Below are positions 1 to 11,187 of a DNA stretch of 64,000 bases, one piece after another. Position 1 is the stretch's first letter. Every line of letters starts with the position of its first letter. The notes under the pieces are model-generated. The model saw only the letters and a list, made by a program, of their open reading frames with translations. It was not told the origin of the DNA and did no database searches. The position numbers and the translations under genes are program-made. Origin of the DNA: Lunularia cruciata (Eukaryota; Streptophyta; Marchantiopsida; Lunulariales; Lunulariaceae); assembly GCA_948567375.1 (NCBI GenBank), contig OX419760.1, positions 8,742,001-8,806,000 of the forward strand, given 5' to 3'.

Positions 1-1657
1 ACTAGGGGAAAGTGCAACATGTAACCTGCAATCACAATATGCACTCTCACGGTCTGCAAGTCATCACTTCTTGCCTCACTGGAGAGAAATAAAGGTAGTC
101 TGATTGGTAATCACTCCAACCTCACCACCAAGAGCACACCAAAGCACCAATGCTCTAAATTTAGGGCACCTCACACAAACATGATGCATAAACATGAAGT
201 AGAGAACGAAGTAGGTCCATTCATAAGAAATTTAAATGAAAACCCTCCATCTCATAAAGCACCACAGGATTGACTCAACAACCATTTGGCATTTGATATA
301 ATAAGAGTTCTTATCTACATCTTAAGCTACAAGGATCACCAAGAATGGGATCAAACTGCCTCTCCTAGCCAAAGCTATAAGTGTATAAATAATCGTGGGC
401 CAATCACTAGGACAACAAGTGAAGGTGTATAAGGTGGCTAGGGCACCAATCTAGGAACCAAAGATCTAGGGGATCAAACCCTATTGTGCACAATCTAGTA
501 GGATGGGTAGATTTTGCCAAACAACAACCAAGTTCTATTCTAAACTAGCTAGCCTCATGCCAGCAAGCGGGCTTGCTGGCCTTGGCCCTTCTAGGCCTTC
601 ATAGCCTCTCATAGCCCATAGTCATATGTCTCAAATCCTCTTAATGTTGAAATTCAGCCAAACAAGACCTTTCTTCTTGCCACTTCAAACCTTCTCCAAA
701 TTTGGCAAAACTCCTCCAAATCTGGCCAGAATTTTAACATAAACTCCAAAAAAAATCTGACATAAACCCTAAAGTTGGTTGACTGCCAAATCCTTTGCTA
801 ACTCTTCATTTGAGCCAAATTGAAAAAATGGATTTCTCCAAATCACAAATTCACGGGAGTGGGTTTCCAACTCCACCTTCAATTTCACATTTTGAGCCCA
901 ATTTGCAACAAATTGGTCTTTTTTTCCACCTTCAATTTCACTTTTTGAGACCAACTTGCAACAAATTTGGTCTTGCTTTGACCTCATGAGCTCAAAATCA
1001 CACCTACAGCTTGAAAATTACCTATCTTTGCTCAAAATTTGGCCAATGTTTCCGCACACCGTCTACCTTACTGCCAAATTTGCATCAATCAATGAGCTTC
1101 TGCACACCAAGGAAAACCTGAACTACCAACAATCCACCAAGGTTGGAGATATCACTAACACTTACAGTTCCTACACCCGATTTCCCCTTGACCTTACTTC
1201 TTTGATGTAATCAGTTTGTTTACACAACTTGACTTACACTCAACTCATATCAGTACTTGATTTGTCACTCTATAAACTATCAACAATTGGGCATTTATTA
1301 CAGTCAAGCCACACTCACTCTAGCTAAGAGAATCCAAGTGATGCTTGTCAACCTCTGAGTACCCTAGCCAAGAACTCAAAGGCTCAACATGAAAGAAGTG
1401 AGCTCTCTAGAGCTGCACTTCAAAAGTATACCGCTAGACTTGAGCTAGGTCTGAAACCCTAATGGTCCCACTAATGGCACATCCTACGGTGCAAATAGTG
1501 CAAAGTGACAGTGGGCCCATCATGAAGTCAATAGCCCAAACACAAAATTTGACCATCGAAAAGTAGTCTTTGAGTGATTGTTACAATACCTCTAACTACT
1601 ATCATTGCAACTCTAGTGTGCATGCAATCTAGATACAACACTACAAATGGCGTGACA
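1..1657 (-). mobile_element. 5' end of a family-A gypsy element (A4), leaving the window on the left
   Basis: This stretch aligns along its whole length with 37670-39304, the 5' repeat and leader of element A, in the same orientation. The repeat part is about 1208-1657 and ends in the same TGACA terminus. Positions 1-1207 match the untranslated leader. The similarity is clear but diverged, with many C-to-T changes, so this is an older copy. The coding part lies outside the window. The repeat runs straight into leader and lacks the X segment found at family-A 3' ends. Short open frames here are not convincing genes. Confidence 0.85.
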
Positions 1658-2668
1658 ATTCCCATTCCCTCAACTTTGATGCATGCACCTAGCTCTCTCA
1701 CTATTATCCATATCTTAGATTCCTCTCCATCTCATCTTCACCCTTATTACAAGACTAAAATCAAGCAAAACTTCTTTAAATGAGAATCTACAACCAATTG
1801 TTTCTAGCTTGACAAAACTTGCACTGGATGATTTCTTATCTTGTTCACCATCAAGAAGATTCATTTTTGTAACTATGTATGGGTTATTTATACACTATTT
1901 GAGGACAACTTGTAATTCCTTGATCAAAGTATTGAAACCATTGAGATGGTGACTTTGCTGATCCTTGTGATTTGAGGTCTTATGATGAAGCTCTACAATA
2001 TTTGGAATTTGGACGGTGGAAAGTGCCAATTGTAGAGGATTTGAAGTCACACCAAAATAATCATACTTGGGAAGTGGTGGAATTACCATTTAAACAAAAA
2101 GTAATCAATAGAAGGTGGGTAATCAATAATAAGAAGTGTGTCTTCAAGGTTAAGTGTGACTCAAATAGAAGCATTTTTCAATTTAAAGGACATCTAGTAG
2201 CAAGAATTTATCAAACAAATATGGAATTGACCGTAAGGAAATATTATCTCCTATGATTAAGCTCACTACTTTATGCACTTTGTTGGTTCTTGCTATTTTT
2301 ATTACTATAATTGGATGTTGACACAAAATATCTTTATGGTACATTAAAAAAGCAAGTGTATATGATCTTACCTTTAGGATATGAGCATCTTGAGAAAAGT
2401 TCAAATAATAAGTGTGTTTCTACACAAGGATCTCTATAGTCTTCCTCAATCAAGGAGATGTTGGTGGCTATGATTAGACGCTTTCTATATAAAGTTCAGA
2501 TTTGTTTGGTCAAAAGAAGATGCATGCTTGTACACATTTTCAACATGCACTACTTTAGTTATCCTACTTATTTATGTTGATTATCTTATCTCTACTAGTG
2601 CACTAGCATCATAATTTCAACTAGACCTATAAGTATCTCATCTAAAGCAAGAGTTCAAGATGAAAGTA
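1658..2668 (+). pseudogene. Ty1/copia reverse transcriptase remnant (element G, left part)
   Basis: From about 1930 the plus strand reads as a decayed copia RT across several frames. A tract near 2060-2200 matches the family pattern NxTWEVVELP, then K-VI-RWV, then a lysine-rich segment and H/RLVAR. A segment near 2560-2600 contains YVD-LIST, matching the YVDD active site. Several frameshifts and stops are present, so it is dead. It stops near an FKMK segment at about 2660, where the inverted repeat begins. 1658-1930 holds nothing recognisable. RNase H of a copia element reappears at 60533, so G was probably split by A-old, with loss of roughly 200 codons between the two parts (inference). Confidence 0.75.
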
Positions 2669-2875
2669 CAATCACCATAGAATGACGACACATCCGGAGG
2701 TGCAAATGGTGCAAGTGATGGTAGGTCTTAATATATGATTAGTACTCCAAACATGAAATCAGACCATCAACAAGTATGTTGGCGGTCCAATTTCATATTT
2801 GGGGTACTAATCATATAGTAAGACCTACCATCACTTGCACCATTTGCACCTCCGGATGTGTTGTCATTGTGATTG
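2669..2875. repeat. Near-perfect inverted repeat made from family-A repeat sequence
   Basis: The left arm (2669-2771) and right arm (2778-2875) are reverse complements with only a few mismatches and a 6-base spacer. The right arm is the sense strand of the family-A terminal repeat and continues into A-old. The left arm is the same segment inverted. It replaces the expected TGTCAC start of A-old. A transcript could fold into a hairpin of about 100 bp. Confidence 0.85.
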
Positions 2876-4429
2876 TTAAAGTTGGAGACCTAGGTCAAAA
2901 TCAGAGGTATATCTTCAAAGTGCAGCTCTAGAGAGCTCAAGTCTTTGATGTTGAGCCTTTGAGTTTTTGGCTATGGTGATAGACACCGGCAAGAGTCTTT
3001 TTTTGATGTTGAGCCTTTGAGTTCTTAGCTATGGTGACAAATTTTTGTGAGATTCACCCGGAGTCTCTTAGTAAGGGGGGCTGTGGCTTGACCATAATTA
3101 ATGCATAGTTGTTGGCAAATTGTGGAGTGAATGATCAAGTACTGATCTGATTTGAGTTGAGGAAGAACTAATTATATTAGAGAAGTGAGAGTTAGGGGAA
3201 ATTGGGTGTAAGAATTGAGGGTGTTGGTAGTATCTCCAAGCCTGGTTGATAGTTTGTACCTTGATTGTGGTTCAGATTTCCTTGAGAGTGATTGGGTGCA
3301 AAAGCTCTATGTGAATTGGTGTAGATTTGGTTGTGAAGCAGATGGTGTGTAGAAGCACTGGCCTAATTTCCTTAAGAATGAAGTTAATTTCAAATAGTAG
3401 TGTTCAATTTGAGCCCAAGAGGTGAAATTAAGGCCGATTTGGTATGGGTTGAGCTCAAAATACAAAATTGAAGGTGGATTGGAGAACCCATCTCCTTGAA
3501 TTTGAGATTTGGAGATCCTTCTTATTTAGAGGCTTCAAGAGATAAGGCTACAAAGGGCCAACAAACCAACTTGCTAGTGTGAGGCTAGCTAGTTTAGATG
3601 AGTTTTGTTGGTCATTGTTTGGCAAAAATCTGCCCACCCTTCTAGATTGTATGTATTAGGTTTGAACCGTAAATCTCTAGTTTCTAAATTGGTACCCTAG
3701 CCAATGTTCCACCTTCACTTATGGTCCTAGTGACTATTCCACTCATACTTATACACATGTAGCTTTGGCTAGGAGAGGCAATTTGGTTCTATTCTTGGTG
3801 ATCTTGGTAGCTTAGGAAGTAGATAGACACTCCTATTATATCAAATGCCAAATAGTGGTAGAGTCAACCTCATGTTGATTTATGAGATGGAGGGTTTTAT
3901 CTAGACTTCTTATGATTGACAATTCCATTCTTTGCTTCTTGTTTATGCATCATTTTTGTGTGAGGAGGTGCTCTGACTTAAGAGTGTTAGTGATTTGTTG
4001 TGCTCTTGATAGTGAGGTTGGAGTTATATCCAATCAGACTACTTTTGTTTCTCTTTGATGAGGTAGGAAGTGACGACCTATAGACCATGAGAGTGTGTGT
4101 TGTGATGGCAAGTTATAGGTTGTACTTTCTCCAAGTGTAGTTGTTGTAGTTAGAGTTACATTAGTGAGTGGTGTTTAGTTTGTGGTGTTCCTTGGTGGGG
4201 TATACTTGTGGTGGTTATGGTTGAGGTTTGTGTTACTTTGTCATGATGGAGTTCTTTGGAGATTTTAGAGGAGAAAGCACTTCAATACACAATGCTCTTG
4301 ATATTAGCATGTATCTTAGGTCCTAATGAGAAAGGAGATTGACTCTGATTTAGAGTTTAATACAAGAGTTGATTCAACTGAGATTGCACTTGGTGTGTCC
4401 GCACTATTGTTGTGAGACATAGACAAGAT
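2778..4429 (+). pseudogene. A-old 5' repeat, leader and first codons of gag
   Basis: About 2778-3165 is the family-A repeat and 3166-4326 the leader, both aligned to 39304-37444 on the other strand. A start codon at 4327 opens the same beginning as element A Gag (R-K/E-E-I-D-S). A stop replaces a Trp codon about 30 codons in. Translation is cut at 4429 by F. No other gene is visible in the leader. Confidence 0.8.
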
Positions 4430-6930
4430 GTGATAACCCAATAAGTATCACTTTTGCAATAATCAGAAGGAATAGTTTATTTCCATTGGGATATTGATAA
4501 AAAATGGTCAAATACAAAGTAAAGAGTAAAAAATATTTCTTCTTAGTTGCATCTTTAGTCTCTTGGGTAGAAACTACACCTAGAAGAGACTAACAAGCAC
4601 TAAATCACAATTTTGTCACAAATAAAGCACACCCATAATCACAATTCATCAATTTATTTTCAAACCAATCTTGATTGTGATGATTCAGTTCTTCCAAAGG
4701 AGGCTACTTCACCATGAAACAATTCTGCCTCAAAATTGTGTTCCACCCCTCCATTGAAGGCACAACTTCCTCAATTAAAATTGCTTTGCATTAATCCACC
4801 ATTGTGATTACAAATGCAGAATACTACCAATACTACAATTCCTCATAAATTCATCAAAGCATTGCCTCAATTGCACTCCACTAAGGATTAAACACATGAA
4901 ATGGAAATTAGAGTTTTAGAATCCGACATCTAACACACTCAGACTTGCAATTCAAACTTCTGCAAACTCTCACAAACATACATACAAGATTGATACTTGG
5001 AATTAAGTTGAAACAAAGAGCACTAAGTTACAACACTTCACTTTACTCAACTTCAAAAATATGAATACAAAATAACAACTCATTGCAAATACCTCCTTTA
5101 AAAAGGGAGAGCACTAAGCAATCATCTAAATTGCCTAAACCACTTCAATTGCTACTTTCAAATTTGCAAATCCAAAAAGTCACTCTACTTCTTCATATTT
5201 GCTTCTTTTGATCTCAAAACTATTACTAATCTGATCCAATGTCTACATCAACTTCAGATTCTACACTCAATGTAACTACAAACACCTCTTGCACTTTGGA
5301 TCTATCTACTACTACTATTTATTCTTTTATTTCTATCTTATCTGCAATCTGAATTGAAACTAAAGTCATAATTGTGCTAACTATCTCCTTCTTCTTACTC
5401 TAACTTCTTCAATGAACTCAAGTAACTCACCCAAATTCACCTGCACTCCTACCTCAACAACTTGCATTTGATTTCTTCCTTCATACCATTGTGAATTCCA
5501 TCTAACTCAAACCTAATTAAATCTAATATGAGACTCACATTGTCTCCTACTTCTATCATCTTCTTATCTTCTCTCTCCCTTAAATGAATCAATAATTTGT
5601 GCATGTCAACATCCTTTGCTTTTCTCTTCCTCATCTCCTACACAAGTAATTTCAATTCATGCAATCTTGATTCCTCCAACTTTACCTCTGCTTCAATACT
5701 CAACATTACCTTCATCCTCCCAACAATCTCTTTTATTGATTTTGATGTATTCCCACAATTTTTCTCCGCCTTCAACTCATCATGATACATTGCATTTCTT
5801 CCTCATACTCTATCCTTAATGTCTTCTCCTTCTTTGCATGGTGAACAATTTGAGCTTTTTCACACTTAACTAGATCCCAAAACCTTTCTTGTTCATGACT
5901 TTTGCTTGTGAGATCTGATTGCTTGGCCTGATCCTTCTCCACTGCAACCAATTTTAGGCTTTCCAACTCATGCTCCATTACAATTACAATGGCCACCGAA
6001 TGTATTGCCTCAAATCACACGTCATCAAATTCACCCTTCAACTTCTCAAATGTTGCCTTCTAATTCTTTAATTCTTCTGCTTGTTGTTCAAGTTCACCAC
6101 CATGCTTCACAAAATTCTCATGCAGATTATCAAAGCTTCTTTCCTCCAAAGTACCACATCCACCTAAACTTCTTTGGCTTCTTCCTCTCTTTGAGTTAAC
6201 TTCAACTCTTTAGATTCTTTACTCAGGTACTTCATTACTTTTAGCTCATCCTTTACTTTGGGATGATCTTGTTGTATCTCCTTCCTTGTTTTTTTAACTC
6301 CCATAATAGCGGTCACACTATCTTCAATAGATAACTCACTCCTCTATACTGTTCTCCATCCTCTTCTCTTTCTTTGGCTTTGGTAGGTGATTCTTTGACT
6401 GGTGTCTTACCCCAAAGTCTTGATCTTTGTATCTTCAAATCAACCTCCTTCAAGCTTTCTTCTTCTTCTTCTCTTTGGCTTGGTCCTGCAATTGCAAGCT
6501 ATAGACTTCTCTTTGATCTCACTCCTATCAGAAATAATAACATTGGCTCCTCTTCTTTCTCCTCTAAGACATCCATCTTGGGCAACTCCAAGTATTGGCC
6601 ATCTCCTCCTTCCATGCATCTAATCTGTGCATGGAACTCTTGATCATTTTCTTTAGCCCCTTCATCCATTGACTATTGAACTTTGGGCTCTCCATCACTC
6701 TCTGCTAGACTCCTTACTCTGCAATGTGAGCTCTTCTTTAATCTGTGCATGGAACTCTTGATCATTTTCTTTAGCCCCTTCATCCATTGATTGCTGAACT
6801 TCTTCCTCTTCTTCTTCTTCCTCCTCTTCCTCTTCTCCCAAGTCTTTGTACTTAGACTCGGCTTCTCCTTCCAATTTTGCACCAAAAATAATTCCTCCAT
6901 TGCCATTTCTCTCTTTGAGTTCAGTCTTCT
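4430..6930 (-). pseudogene. F coding remnant rich in Glu/Lys, coiled-coil-like
   Basis: The minus strand contains broken open segments, for example 5449-5634, 5772-5996 and 6673-6984. Their charged, heptad-like composition suggests a long coiled coil. A run of about a dozen Glu codons lies near 6795-6835 (a CTT/CTC-rich tract on the plus strand). A block ending in AATGGATGAAGGG on the minus strand occurs twice, near 6630-6670 and 6745-6790, a local duplication of about 60 bp. I recognise no enzyme domain. The segment 4430-5440 has no coding signal I can support. Confidence 0.4.
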
Positions 6931-7356
6931 TGTAACAATATGGAGTTTAGCGACAAAGTTAGTCAGGATTACGAAGTAGCACATAAGACAAATTAGCCTA
7001 AAATATTCCAGAAGTATCTAGGAAGCTTCTTGGAAAGCTTCCCGGCTAGCTTAGCTTGCACCTCAAGTAAGTAGCTTCTAGAAGGAAGCTTCTAGAAACT
7101 TCCAACTAGCTTAACTTGCATGCCAAGTAGGCGGCTTCTAGAAGGAAACTTCTTGAGAAGCTTCCTAGTTAACTTGGCTTGCACTCTAAGAAAGCAGCTT
7201 GAGGGAGCTTCTTGAGAAGCTTCTCAAGGGCCTTGTATGCTACCTATAAATACCAAGGCCAAAGCTCATGCTAGGCATTTGGAGTTTTTCTTCATTCAAG
7301 TGTCCCAATGTGAGTTTTCATTCTCCTATTTCTCTCCTTGGATTTGGTCTTTTACA
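6931..7356 (+). repeat. B2 5' LTR
   Basis: A 426-bp LTR begins TGTAACAATA and ends TTTTACA. It matches 50767-51192 and both element-B LTRs. A TATA box, TATAAATA, lies at 7245-7252. Between about 7020 and 7230 there are repeated GAAGCTTC-type palindromes resembling heat shock elements. Confidence 0.93.
7085..7102. promoter_or_regulatory. Four-unit heat-shock-element-like motif in the B2 5' LTR
   Basis: The sequence fits GAAnnTTCnnGAAnnTTC exactly, the consensus bound by heat shock factor trimers. It lies about 145 bp upstream of the TATA box. Related GAAGCTTC palindromes flank it. The match is seen in sequence; heat response is inference. Confidence 0.55.
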
Positions 7357-7357
7357 T

Positions 7358-7369
7358 TGGTATAAGAGC
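7358..7369 (+). other. B2 primer-binding site
   Basis: The site sits one base after the 5' LTR and reads like TGGTATCAGAGC, the plant initiator-Met tRNA complement, with one C-to-A change. It marks the start of minus-strand cDNA synthesis. Confidence 0.85.
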
Positions 7370-7627
7370 AGGAATGGGATGGATAGAATTTATGGACCAC
7401 CAAATCCACTTCCACCAAACCATTGGGATTTTTGCGTCCAAATACTACCAAAGCATCATTTCACACAATTCATCACCTCGCACTTTGGACAAGATTTTTT
7501 GCATATGATCACCATATTTGAGGAACCCCTGGTGCTTCCGGTTGTAACTTATGGAGTACGGTGGATGTGTTGTTTCTATGTGTTAATAAATTAGATAGAT
7601 TGGGAGTGGTGTGATAGAGGAGTAACC

Positions 7628-7707
7628 ATGGGGCAATACCTAATGTTATCCTTGCTATGCAAAAACAAACCGAGCACCTTACTCGATTGTTGGATGAACG
7701 AGATCTT
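7628..7707 (+). pseudogene. B2 gag, N-terminal fragment
   Basis: The start codon at 7628 corresponds to the gag start of B at 12955, but one base missing just after it shifts the frame. The fragment encodes the same Q/E/L/R-rich N-terminus as B and is cut at the TCTT target site of A. It continues at 39305. The 258 bp before it are untranslated leader. Confidence 0.75.
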
Positions 7708-8373
7708 TGTCGTGCGTATATAAATCGCTACACAACATACATCGCTGTCAACATCATACACTATAGAAACACAACTCACACATAAGTCATACATAGACTC
7801 TAAAGTGCCACAATTAATCAGATTGCTTACCACTCTCAACTCAACTCAACTCATATCAGTACTTGATCTGTCACTCTATAAACTGCCAACAACTAGGCAT
7901 TGATTACAGTCAAGCCACACCCACTCAAGCATAGAGAATCCAGGTGACGCTCGCCGGCCTCTGTCCACCATAGCCAGGAACTCAAAGGCTCAACATCAGA
8001 GAAGTGAGCTCTTTTGGAGCTCACTTTGAAACTATACCCCCAAGACTCGAGCTAGCTCTGAAACCCTAATGGCCCCACTGATGGCACACTCGACGGTGCA
8101 AACGGTGCAAAGTGACGGTGGGCCCCACCGTGAAGTCAGTACCCCAAACACAAAATCTAACCATCGGAAAGTAGTCGCTGAGAAATTGCTGAAATAACTC
8201 TAACTACTATCACTAGAACTCTAGTGTCCAAGCATCTAGATGCGGCACTACAAATGGTGTGACAGCTATCGTGCGTATATACATTGCTACACAACATACA
8301 TCGATGTCAACATCATACACTATAGAAACACAACTCACACATAAGTCATACATAGACTCTAAAGTGCCACAAT
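7708..8373 (-). repeat. A 3' end: split repeat B1-A2-B2
   Basis: On the minus strand the order is X1 (8373-8269, 105 bp), then the A repeat (8264-7815), then X2 (7814-7710, 105 bp) ending at the TSD. X1 and X2 are nearly identical. The A repeat matches the 5' repeat at 38856-39304, but the 5' copy has no X after it. A-old has the same layout at 59820-60532. Confidence 0.85.
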
Positions 8374-8540
8374 CGCCTCCCTAGCTGGCGGTTAGGTCCC
8401 TCTAACTCCATATAGCCATCTACTCTAAGTATATGGTATACCCTCTAATGGGCAAAGATCAGGAGGCCGGGTGCTATGGAGCCCCATTGTTAGTCGCCTG
8501 TCTGCAATCTATACCATATAAAGAATGAACTAGCTATAGG

Positions 8541-8873
8541 TCAAGTACATCTAGGATATAACCACTGTCCTTGAGGAACCACCGTGAAGGGAGGAGTCAT
8601 ACATGCCATATGCCATCCTCTAGAACAGCTATCACACACTAACATAGTAGCAACTCCACCATAAGAGCCACATAACATACACCTCAAGCCTATACGTACG
8701 AGTGCCAAGCTTGGGTCCACAGTACCATCAATGTTTGGAAGGTGGCATGGCGCACAATTGCACACATGATCCTTCCAAACAACACCATCACGTCCTTCTA
8801 ACACAAGGACTCCAGATGGCAAAACCTCGCGCACTCTCAAGATAGTGCGGCCTGTAGAAACATCAAGTATCAT
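8541..8873 (-). pseudogene. Element A Pol C-terminus with PHD-type zinc finger
   Basis: The 110-residue segment starts with a small basic/hydrophobic domain (MILDVSTGR..., LRVREVLPSG) typical of integrase tails, then a cysteine-rich finger at about residues 65-109. The ligands are CxxC, then CxxC, then WHxxC and a final PxC after a Trp, the C4HC3 spacing of a PHD finger. The penultimate ligand position is Tyr (WLYPRC) instead of Cys. The A-old copy has Tyr there as well, so the change predates both insertions. PHD fingers commonly read histone H3 tails, so a targeting role beside integrase is likely but inferred. It is separated from integrase by a stop near 8946 that may be a decay product. 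Confidence 0.75.
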
Positions 8874-8945
8874 CGGTGTTGTCTGCTGTAGATATACATA
8901 GTTACTTGGATGAAATCGATGGATCGAGGATCTATAACCTCCTCC

Positions 8946-9962
8946 TCAAATGGTAGCATAGCATAAAGTATCTCTATGCTGAGCAATTGCCAAGTTCTCA
9001 AAGGTCATCGGCATCACTCTCCGAAAGATCTCTGCCCGCTGAGAACATGCGCTCATCCATACATCGGGGTCATCCAAGTCCAAAACTACAGTAGCATCTC
9101 GACAAATGGCTGCAAGTAAATTTGGATCTCGTCCATAAAGTAGAAAGTATGGAGAGAAGGATGCTAAGGAGGCTTGCTGGCTGAACCTATAGCCCATGGC
9201 CAACCAAGGTAATTGGAGATCCCAATTTCCCAAGTGGCCTCTTTGCAAACCATACTTTTGCAATCCTTTCTTCACCGTCTGAACCACTCTCTCTGCTAAG
9301 CCATCTGCCTCAGAGTGATCTCGGGATGTAGTACAATGATCAATCAAAGCCTTGTCACACAAGACTTGAAACTCCCCCAAGAACTCTATACCCTGATCAG
9401 TCAAAACCTCAGCTGGTGCACCAAAATGACTAAGGACTCGATCCAGGAACAAGTAAGCTGTCCCTTCACTAGACTTGTCAGGAAGTGCCACCAACTCAAT
9501 CCACTTGGAGAAGTGCTCCACCATCACCAAAACATACCGATGATGTCTCACAGTCAGCGGTAAAGGTCCGGCAAAGTCCAAACTCCAATGGTAACCCAAT
9601 CCCATGATAGGTAATGGGTGTAACTGTGGCGTAGGAGCATTGAATGATGCTCTAACTCGGTCACAAACCATACATCTGGCAACAAACTGGTGTACCTCGG
9701 TCTGCATACCGTGCCACCAATAATGACTCTGGAGTAAGCTATACGTAGGCTTTACTCCAAAATGTCCTAGCTCCTCATGAGCATGACGGACCAACTGTGG
9801 TCTCTGTGATGGAATTGGTACTACTCGCACTCTACCATCCTCCCATACACGCAAAAGGTATCTACCCTCCAATCTGAACCATCTGGCTCGCTGAAGAACA
9901 CGGTCTCTCTCCTTGGCCCAAACTATGCCACCCACAACACCAGTGCAAAGATAGTCCATCAC
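8946..9962 (-). pseudogene. Element A integrase (DDE, retroviral type)
   Basis: The 338-residue open segment begins just before an HHCC zinc domain (HAHEELGH, then CMVC at about residues 80-100). The catalytic core shows SLDFAGPL (first Asp, about 130), TDQGIEF (second Asp, about 190) and EADGLAER (Glu, about 220). These are the D, D, E residues of a retroviral integrase, which joins cDNA to target DNA. A 4-bp TSD agrees with this activity. No tyrosine recombinase is present. The C-terminus leads through a stop to the PHD segment. The core is well preserved. Confidence 0.88.
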
Positions 9963-9983
9963 TAAGACATCATCATGAATGTC

Positions 9984-10504
9984 TCACTGAACTGTACCAA
10001 TATCTTCACTCTTTGAATCTGTGACCTCTATAACTCCTCTTGTATGCGTTGAGAGAGATACCACCAAAGCCTCTGAAAATATACACAGAAAGGCCGATGC
10101 ATGCCAACCTGGCACCATCTCCTCATCTGTCTCACCATGCCAACGTGCTCCGGTCTGATCCTGCTGGCTGGGACATGGGTTTCTACTCAACCCATTTGCA
10201 TCACAGTTCACCACTCTAGGTCTGTGAACAACCATGAAATCATACTCCTTTAAAATCAAAGCCCATCGTGCAAGCTTTCCTGAAAGTTTGTCGGACTCCA
10301 TCAACCACTTCAGTGGCTGATGATCAGTGATGAGAGTGAAGGGGTTACCAAATAGGTAACATTGGAAATGTGCTATTGCCCAAACTGCTGCCAAGCACTC
10401 TCCCTCATATGAACTATACTTCGCCTCCGCTGAATTGTTGGAGCAACTAGCATAGGCCACCACAAACTCCTTCCCCTCATCATCATGATGGGTGAGCACC
10501 GCTC
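9984..10504 (-). pseudogene. Element A RNase H, C-terminal part
   Basis: The segment shows YSSYEGECLA (catalytic Glu), LITDHQPL (catalytic Asp) and the end block VVNCDANGLSR, matching the Ty3 RNase H pattern. The domain is split by the solo LTR: the first catalytic Asp, in HTDWSMLGLG, is on the far side near 11200. The protein continues toward integrase through a short linker. Confidence 0.85.
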
Positions 10505-11183
10505 TGTAACACCCATTTGTGCATGTGTGTGGTATTGTGATATTTAGCTTGGTATTACAAGTACTTAAGAGATATTATTTATATAGAGATAAAGGATGGT
10601 TCTATATAAGTCATGGTTAGCTAAAGTTAGTCATAGCTAAGATAGATGGGACCTTACTTTAGAGGAAGTAGAAAAGATGAGCACCACTATTTTGGATTTT
10701 AGTGTGTTGACTTGGTATTATTCCTAGGTGTTTGGCTTTGGGGAAAGAGTTGAGAACTCTTGGGCCCGCAAGCCTTTTTGTTTTGGATTCTTCTTTAGTC
10801 CAAGGATAGCCCATGTGAAGGAATCCTTGCTTTAGTGGTTGGGTCAAGATAAGGGGAATATGCCCATGTGAATGGATATTCCTTTCTACTTTTTGACTTT
10901 ACTTGACTTTTAGTCTAGTAACTTGAGTTACTACGGTAATTAGTAACTTTGGTACGTAACTATTTCACAAGTATATAAACAAGGAGTGAGGAGGTACTCA
11001 TCATCCTTTCATTTGCAACTATCTCTCTCTCATTGAGTTCTCTAGTGAGCAATGTCTTGAGTCTTGGAGTGTTAGCCTTGGAGGAGTATGATGGAGTTGG
11101 GGTTCCTTGCCTTCTTAGTCCATGGTGCGCTACCATAATAGCCATCAGAGGTTCATCCTGAGTGAGAGACAGGCCGGCTCACA
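10505..11183 (+). repeat. Solo LTR of family C/D in element A RNase H
   Basis: The LTR starts TGTAACACCC and ends GGCTCACA. It is flanked by the 4-base TSD GCTC at 10501-10504 and 11184-11187. It is 679 bp against 692 in C2, mainly from loss of 13 bases near 10853. No internal element sequence adjoins it, so it is a product of LTR-LTR recombination. Small frames inside it are shadows repeated in every family LTR. Confidence 0.93.
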
Positions 11184-11187
11184 GCTC

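Noticed and set aside
6673-6984. Glu/Lys-rich frame as a host nuclear protein gene
   Set aside because: It is inside element F, spans the B2 insertion point, has many stops around it, and has no exon structure.
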